Positions 1 through 9,000 of a stretch of 64,000 nucleotides of DNA are shown one piece after another (position 1 is the first letter of the stretch; each line of letters opens with the position of its first letter). The position numbers were made by a program, and so were the translations under genes. The notes beneath the pieces are model-generated. The model worked only from the letters and a program-made list of their open reading frames with translations. It ran no database searches and was not told the origin of the DNA. Origin of the DNA: Novipirellula caenicola (GTDB taxonomy: Bacteria; Planctomycetota; Planctomycetia; Pirellulales; Pirellulaceae); the NCBI RefSeq assembly GCF_039545035.1, contig NZ_BAABRO010000002.1, forward strand, positions 372,001 to 436,000, given 5' to 3'.

Positions 1-3000
1 ACCGATGCCTTCGAGCAACATTTGTTTGCCAATCCATCCCATTCACTTACCGTCAATGCGGCCGGTGAAACGACCATCGAATTGCGGGTGATGGACGACG
101 ATTTCGCACCGGCTGATCTGATCCTCAACGGTCAGTCGACCGACCTTTACGAATCTTCTGCGTCGAACATCATCCCCGACACGACCAGCGTGACGGTCGG
201 CGTGGGCACGACACTGGATCTACTTGGCAATAGTGACGCAATCGACGGACTCAATGGGGATGGTCTGGTGACCAGCACCGGCGTGACGACCTTGACGGTT
301 GGCAGTGGCGATGGTGACGGAAGTTTCTCGGGCACGCTCGGTCCTGGATCGGGCGGTATCACGCTGGTCAAAGAAGGTGTAGGAACACAAACATTGGCGG
401 GCACCGGCAACTTAAGCAGCATCGATATCAACGCTGGCACGCTACTGATCAACGGCGATTACAGCGGCAGCAACACGGTTACCGTATCCAATTCGGCCAT
501 ACTTGGCGGCACCGGAAACCTTCCCAACGTCGTGCTGCAGGACAACGCTACACTGGCGCCCGGCCTCAGCCCCGGTATCATTAGCGTTGTTAATTTGACA
601 CTTGCCGCAGGCATAACATTCGATGCCGAGATTAACGGCGCGACGCCGGGCAGTCTGCACGATCAAGTGATTGTCAGCGGCGATGTCAATCTGAACGGCG
701 CGACGCTTGATGTCTCTAATTCCATCGGCTTCACGCCATCCCTTTCCGACGTGATTGTGTTAATCAACAACACGGGCCCCAATTCCGTCGCGGGCCAGTT
801 TGCTGGGTTGGCCGACGGAGACAACGTCACGCTGCCCGGCAGTTCAGTCTTTTCAATCTCCTACAGCGGCGGTACAGGCAACGACGTGGTGTTGATTCCA
901 AATCCGGCCCCCGAAGTCGATCTCAACGGCGATGATCAAACCGGGATCGATTTCGCGACCACGTTCACCGAAGACGGCGGACCGGTCTTGGTTGGTGATA
1001 CGGATTTTGCCGTTTCTATTGATGAAGTCTCGTCTGGCCCTATCGCCTCTGAAATAATTCAACAAACGTCAAGTAATACGATTTACTTAAGCTCTGGCGA
1101 AACAACGGTTTTTAACAACTTTTTCAATGTCAATTCGTCCGCCGATCTGGTTAGAGCCAGTGCTTCACTTAACTTAGCCAACAACAGCAACGGATTTGAG
1201 ACTGTCGAAGCGAAGATTTACGTGGACGGAACAGTTCACTATCGACGATTTGATCTGGATCCCCAAGAGCTTCAAACAGGCGCGGACTCAACCTTTCACG
1301 TCAATCTTGAAGATTGGGTCACAGGGTTAGCTCCTGGATCACACAGCGTCAGAGTCACACTCCGCTCTCTAACAGGCACCGGCCCATACCTAGACGGAAA
1401 TCCCCAATCTCACGCGCTGCGAGTCGTAAGATTTAATCAGTTCCCAAATGGTACTCCTAGTGCATCTGAAATAATTCAACAAACGTCAAGCAATACGATT
1501 TACTTAAGCTCTGGTGAAACAACGGTTTTTAACAACTTTTTCAATGTCAATTCGTCCGCCGATCTGGTTAGAGCCAGTGCTTCACTTAACTTAGCCAACA
1601 ACAGCAACGGATTTGAGACTGTCGAAGCGAAGATTTACGTGGACGGAACAGTTCACTATCGACGATTTGATCTGGATCCCCAAGAGCTTCAAACAGGCGC
1701 GGACTCAACCTTTCACGTCAATCTTGAAGATTGGGTCACAGGTTTGGCTCCTGGAACACACAGTGTCAGAATCACACTTCGCTCTCTGACTGGCTCCGGC
1801 CCATACCTAGACGGCAATTTCCAATCTCACGCACTGCGAGTCGTAAGATTTAATCAATTCCCGAATGGTACTCCCAGTGCGTTTGAAATAGGTCAGCAAA
1901 CATCAAGCAATACGATCTCCTTAGGCCCTAGCGAAACCACGGTTTATAGCGACACTATCAATGTCCATTCGTTCTTCGACATGGTACGCGCCAGTGCTTC
2001 TCTTAACTTAGCCAATAACAGCAGCGGATTAGAGACTGTCGAAGCAAAGATCTACGTGGATGGAACAGTTCATTACCGTCAATTTGACTTGGATCCCCAA
2101 GAACCTCAAACAGGGGCGGACTCAACCCTTCAAGTTAGTCTCGAAGACTGGGTTACAGGGTTGGCTCCTGGAGCACATAGCGTCAGAGTCACGCTCCGCT
2201 CTCTAACAGGCACCGGCCCCTACCTAGATGGAAATATTCAATCTCACGCGTTTACGATCGCCAAGTTCGGTTCCTTGTCTGAAAGCAATCTTGATTCCGC
2301 GACAGTAACGCTCACAAACCCATTGGATGGAATCAACGAGACATTATCAGCCGATACAACTGGTACCGCCCTCTCCGCGTCGTATATTGCGGGGGTCCTA
2401 ACATTAACCGGAACTGACACCGCGGCGAATTACGAGCAAGTGTTGCGAACGGTGACCTACAACAACACGTCACAGAACCCCAACACAACAGATCGCATCA
2501 TCGAAGTCGTTGCCACCGCCGATGGGGTGGACAGCGAGATTGCCACTACGACGCTGACCGTCGTACCTATCAATGATCCGCCGGTGATTACGATCGGCGC
2601 GAATGACTCGGCGAGTGAAACGCTATTTGAAACTGATTCACTATTGTCGGTCGATCGCACACTCAGCGTCGAAGATGTCGACGCATCCGACACGGTGATT
2701 GCTTCTGTTGAATCGCTAGCGGTCACCGGCGACGACAATGGGAGCGGCAACGCGGCATTGCTGGCGATGATGACTGTCGGTCCTAATCCAGTGATCGATG
2801 GGAGTTCCTCAACTGGAACGATCGACTGGACATTCGACAGTGGAACCGAAGCGTTTAATCACCTCGCAGCAGGCGAGTCATTGCAACTTGAGTACACGGT
2901 GTCCGTTTCCGATAATGGCGATGGAAATTCGACGCTTGGCGACTCTGCGACCAACCCCGGGTTGTCGGCCCTGGACATTTTAAATAACCGACCCGGCGCC

Positions 3001-6000
3001 AGCGACGGCGTCTACTGGATCGATCCCGACGGTCCCGGAGGTGATGCCCCACAACAGGTCTATGCCGATATGACGACCGATGGTGGTGGATGGACATTGG
3101 TGGCGTCGACCCGCGACATCACGTTAAACGATCAGGCGAGCCTCTATTACTCAGACCTGACGACACTCAGTCCCGTTTCAGGACACGAGGGTATCTGGAA
3201 TGGCATGCGTCCAGTTGCCTCCGGCAATAGTGACATTCGCTTTTCAGCTCGTGCCGAAGTCTACGTGGGCCCCTTCGACGTTGACCTCGCCTTCTACGAC
3301 ATTCAGTGGTACGACGAGATTACGAGTTCGTTCAATGACGGCGACATCGGGTTCGAGGAGAGCGACGGAAGTGGTCAAACGCTGCCCCCACCAGCTCGCC
3401 GGAACCTGCTCACCGGAGATTTTCGACCACTCGGTGATCAGTGGGACTGCGGATACCTCGAAGGAGAGGACTATGCCGGCGACACCGGTGACTTCACCGT
3501 TGACTTTGATGACCGTGGCATGGACAACATCCAGAGCGACGGGACGGACTGGGGTGAAGATGACGGTTCAAAAAAAGCTGGTGTAAGCTCCGTCAGCGGA
3601 GGTACGTGGCACATTTGGGTTCGCGAGCTGAGTGGGGTGAGTTCATCGTCGGGGGCTACTGACACCCAGGTGGTCACCGTAACAATCAATGGCACCAATG
3701 ACGCGCCGACGGCGGTGGATGACACGCATGCTATTGTTGAGCAGTTTGGTGACGAGTCGAGCAACATTGTCAGCGGTAATATCATCACCGGTGTTGGCAA
3801 TCCTAATACCCTCCCCGACAGCGATCCTGACACCATCGACATATTGACCGTGGACGCCTCTGACGTGACAGTGCACGTCGGGACCTACGGTAATCTGACA
3901 ATCACAAATGCCGATGGATCCTACGTGTACGAACTGGGGGCAACCCACGTACAGAACATGTTGCTGAATAGTGTGAATACCGGCAACACGGTCTACGACA
4001 CCTTCATCAACTTGGACATCATCGATAGCAATGGCGGCAGCGATGATTCCACATTGACCGTGACTATCACGGGCACGACCGACAATATGGCACCGGGGAT
4101 TGTCGGCGGTGATGAAGCGTTTGAAAGTATCTCCGAAAATAGCACGGCCATTATCACCAACGTGCAAACGACCGATGATTTGCACTCGGAGGGTAGCGGT
4201 CTGACGTACAGCAAGTCGGGAGCAGACGCGGCGTTATTCACCCTGAACGCGTCCACCGGCGAACTTTGGTTCACGACCGCAAGGGACTTCGAAACTCCTG
4301 GTGACGCGAATTCAGACAACGTTTATGAAGTGACGGTGACGGTGACCGACTCGGGACCGGGTACTCCCTTGACCGATTCGCAGGACATTTATGTCACGGT
4401 TACCGACCTGCAGGCCTTTATCTCGATTGCCGATGCGACTGCGGTATCCGAAGGCGACACCGCGTCGTTCGCGGTGACCGCAACGGGCGACAATATTCTT
4501 CTGCCCTACGACATAAACTACAGCAGTTCGCAGGGCACTGCCAACGTGGGCGATTATTCGCTAGTGGGCAGTACGCTGACGTCCGTTGCGGGGGGACTCG
4601 TAAGCGGCCCGATCACCGTGAACACGATCGAAGATGCTGTCGTCGAAGACAACGAGACATTCACCGTCTCACTCGACAGTGTCACCTCTGGCATCAACGA
4701 TGTGACAATCGTTGTGAACGAGGCCACAGGCACCATCACCAATGACGACAGCGCTACGATCTCGATCGGTGACGTCAGCCAGAGTGAGACCGACGGCACG
4801 ATCACTTTCAGTTTCGGTGTCACCATGACGGCCGAGGTGGATACCGACGTGTCGATCAATTACCAGTCCGTCGACGGGTTCGCCGTGGAAGCCACCGGTG
4901 GTGTCGGCAATAACGATTATCAAGCGGCCAACGGAACCGCAAGCATCAACAGCGGGTTGACCTCAACCACGATCGACGTGACGGTCAACGGCGACAATTT
5001 GGCAGAACCTGACGAGAACTTCTTTGTCGAACTACTTGGGATTTTTGCGAGTGGCCGTGCGGTAACATTTCTGGACAACCAAGGCGAAGGAACCATTGAG
5101 AATGACGACTTCGCACCCGTTGCTCACGCTGGTGGACCGTATGTGATCGATGAAGGAGACGGTGTGACACTTCATGCGTCAGATACGACCGACGCCGACT
5201 TGACGACGCTGACCTACCGCTGGGATGTCGATGGTGACGGCGACTTTGACGAAAACATAACCGGCGAAACGCCAGTACTGACGCCGGCGCAATTACTCGC
5301 GATTGGACTGGGTGACGACGCGACCGTTACGATCACGGTCGAAGCCTCCGACGGATCCAATACGGATACTGCCCAGAGCACGGTAACGGTCAAAAACGTA
5401 TCGCCCAGTGTAACGTTGGATCCAGTCAGCGTGATTGATGAGAACGGTCTGGCTACGCTCGCTGGAATGATTACGGATCCCGGAACGCGGGACACATTCA
5501 CGCTCGACCTGGACTGGGGCGATCCATTGAGTCCCAATGATTCTCAATTGTTCAATTTGGGTGCGAGCACATTGACCGACAACGTTGACGGAATTAATTG
5601 GAATCCTACAACGCGCGAGTTCTCACTCAATCACCAGTATCTGGACGACAACCTGAGCGGTACGTCGGTCGATAACTACTCAATCGGTGTCACCGTCACC
5701 GACGACGACCACGGTAGCGTCAGCACGGGAGTTGCAACCTCTCTCGACCAGTCTTTTGACCCTGGAACGTCAGCCAATCGAGGTGCCGGTCCCTATCAGA
5801 CAATTCAAAGAGCGCAAACGTTTACTGTCGGTCAGACCGGACAATTAGTCGGCGTCGATTTGCGTCTGAACCACGGATCATCGACAGTGAGTGATCTGAT
5901 CGTCGATGTGAGACCCGCTGTTGGCGGTGTTCCAGTGGATAACGACGGCGATGCGCTGGCAAGTGTAGTGTTGACTACCAACGACGTGCCTGGCACTCCT

Positions 6001-9000
6001 ACGTTCGTATCGGTTGACCTAAGTTCCTTCAACGTTAGCGTGTCCCAAGGCGACGAACTGGCGATCGTGCTGCGATTGACCAATACCACCGATAATTCTG
6101 GATTCAATTGGACGGGACAAAGTCCAGGGTCCTACGGAGGCGGTGGCTTGTACAACCGAAATATCAACAACACCCTTGGATGGCAGGCTAGTTCGGACAT
6201 CGATATGGGCTTCAAAACCTATATCAAGACAGGCCTCGTTGATCCGGTCGTAACGGTCAAAAATGTCGCTCCAATCGTGACAGCCGCACCAGCTCAGACA
6301 ATCGACGAAGGGTCACCGTTGACATTGGATGTCGCCACGTTCACCGATGTCGGCACGGTCGATACTCATACGGCGCAAATCGACTGGGGCGACGGCAGTG
6401 CGGCAATAATTGGTACAGTCGCACAAGGTGCTGGATCGGGAATTGTCAGCGGCAGTCACACCTACGCCGACGACGGAGTCTACACCGTTACCGTGCGTGT
6501 GGCTGATGATGACATGACGGGCGATTTTATAGACGGCGTGAACGGCACCGACTTTGTTGAGACAACGTTCCAAGTCAACGTCGAAAACGTCGCCCCAACG
6601 CTGACCGTCTCAGGCGATGATTCGATCGATGAGGGGTCGAGTTACACACTGAATCTGACGTCGAGCGATCCGGGCGATGACATGATCAACCAGTGGACGA
6701 TCGACTGGGGCGATGGCACGGTAGAAAGTATCTTGGGCAATCCATCCAGCGTGACGCACGTCTATGCCGACGGGCCTGATTTATACTCGATAACCGCGAC
6801 CGCAACCGACGAAGACGGCACGTACGACGCGATCTCTTTTGGCGGCGACGGCGGACTTGTCCTCGATCCCAGCTTCGGAGTCGGTGGCGAGGTGGTAATT
6901 CCACTAAGCACATCGGATGAAAACGTTCAGGTGGCCCAGGTGCTGCCGGATGGCAAGATCGTCTTTGCGGGAAGCACCAATGATCGATCGGGCGGTGGGA
7001 CCAACCCTGCACTCGTGATTGGTCGGCTCAACCGTGACGGCAGCCTCGATACCGAATTTGGCAAAAATGATGGTGATGGGATTGATGGTTTAGTGATCGA
7101 CGATCGTTACAGCACCCCAGGAGACATGCTGATTACTTCGACAGGCAAGATCATCTTACTATACAGCGGTCGCATCATGCTGGCTTACAACTCTGACGGA
7201 TCACCCGACAACACGTTCGGTGGCCAAGCAAACAACAACCGCGCTCCAGGTCAGTTTATCAGTAACAACAACCCTGCTTCACTGGCAATCGATTCACTCG
7301 ACCGAATCTACATGGGGGGATATTTGTATCGTAACACAGGCCCAGTGTCCTTTGATTTTTCCGTCTCGCGTTACCTTCCCGACGGCAGCCTCGACACCGA
7401 CTACAGCCAGAACGATGGCGACGGATTTGACGGCGCTAACGTGTTGGATGGGGGGTCAAATACGGATGAAAACTTCCGTGAAGAAATCACCGACATCACG
7501 ATTGATGCAATGGGACGCTTGGTAGCCGCCGGACGTTCGTCGACCAATGCCTTGACAGCCAACGGCACGACGCGTCTCACCGACATCGCTACACTGCGTT
7601 ACAATGTCGACGGAACGCTCGATACAAACTTTGGAGCCGGCATTTCGCTTAGCAGTAATGGGTCGCAGGTGATCGAGAATATTGATGGCTTGGTGTTGAC
7701 TGATATAAGCTCCTCTTCCGACTTTTCTTACGACATCGGTGTTGACAGTCAGAGCCGGGTATATGCCGCCACCAACGGCTCTGCGATAAGCTTGGAGGCC
7801 GATGGCACACGGCGAACTGATTACGGAGTAGCTGGTTTCCGGACCATTGGACCGGGAACGACGATTCGCATGGATGCCAACGACAAGTTGCTGTCCCTCG
7901 CCGGAGGTGTGGTCTCTAGATACCTGCCTAATGGTGTATTGGACCCATCCTTCGCCGACAACGGGAATCTCAACGCTCAAGGTAACTTTGCCCTGGGTTC
8001 AGGCCTCGATAGTGACGTGATTGTCTTCTTCGGTCTGTCCGGGGATGCGTTCTTTTTTAGCCGGTACGTGACCACGGGACTGTCTGTCACCGTCAACAAC
8101 GTTGCCCCGGATTTGAGCGTGGTCGGCGATCAAACTGTCGACGAGGGATCGGTGCTATCGATCACGAACCTTGGCACGTTAACCGATCCCGGGTTCGACA
8201 ACCTCGCCAATCCGGGTGGTGCCACCTTCGAAACCTTCACTTACAGTATTGATTGGGGTGATGGAGCAAACAACGATGACGGCACTACATCAGTCGACCT
8301 GATCGGGTCAGCTGAAACTTCGACCGAGGCTTCATTCGACGGCAGCCACGTGTATGCCAACGACGGAGTCTACACCGTTACCGTGCGTGTGGCTGATGAT
8401 GACATGACGGGCGATTTTTCCAGTGGTGTCGCCGGCGTTGACTTCGTCGAGACATCCTTCACGGTCACGGTCGGAAACGAAGCGCCGACGTTCGACGCAG
8501 GGGCCGATCAATTGTCCAGCGAGGGCGCGATCGTCAGTGCCGGGACGATCAACTTCAACGACCTGGGCACGCTCGATGCACATACCGCCACGATCAACTG
8601 GGGTGATGGCACGGCCACCGAAAACGGAACCGTTACTGAAGCACCCTTCGGACCTCCGGGATCAACCGCGGGCGCCGATGGCACTGTCAACTTTTCCGAC
8701 TATGTCTACGCCGATGACGGCATTTACATCGTGACCATCACGGTCACCGATGACGACGTTACGACCACCGACACGTTCACGGTCACGGTCGGAAACGAAG
8801 CACCGACGTTCGACGCAGGGGCCGATCAATTGTCCAGCGAGGGAGCGATCGTCAGTGCCGGGACGATCAACTTCAACGACCTGGGCACGCTCGATGCACA
8901 CACCGCCACGATCAACTGGGGTGATGGCACGGCCACCGAAAACGGAACCGTTACTGAAGCACCCTTCGGACCTCCGGGATCAACCGCGGGCGCCGATGGC

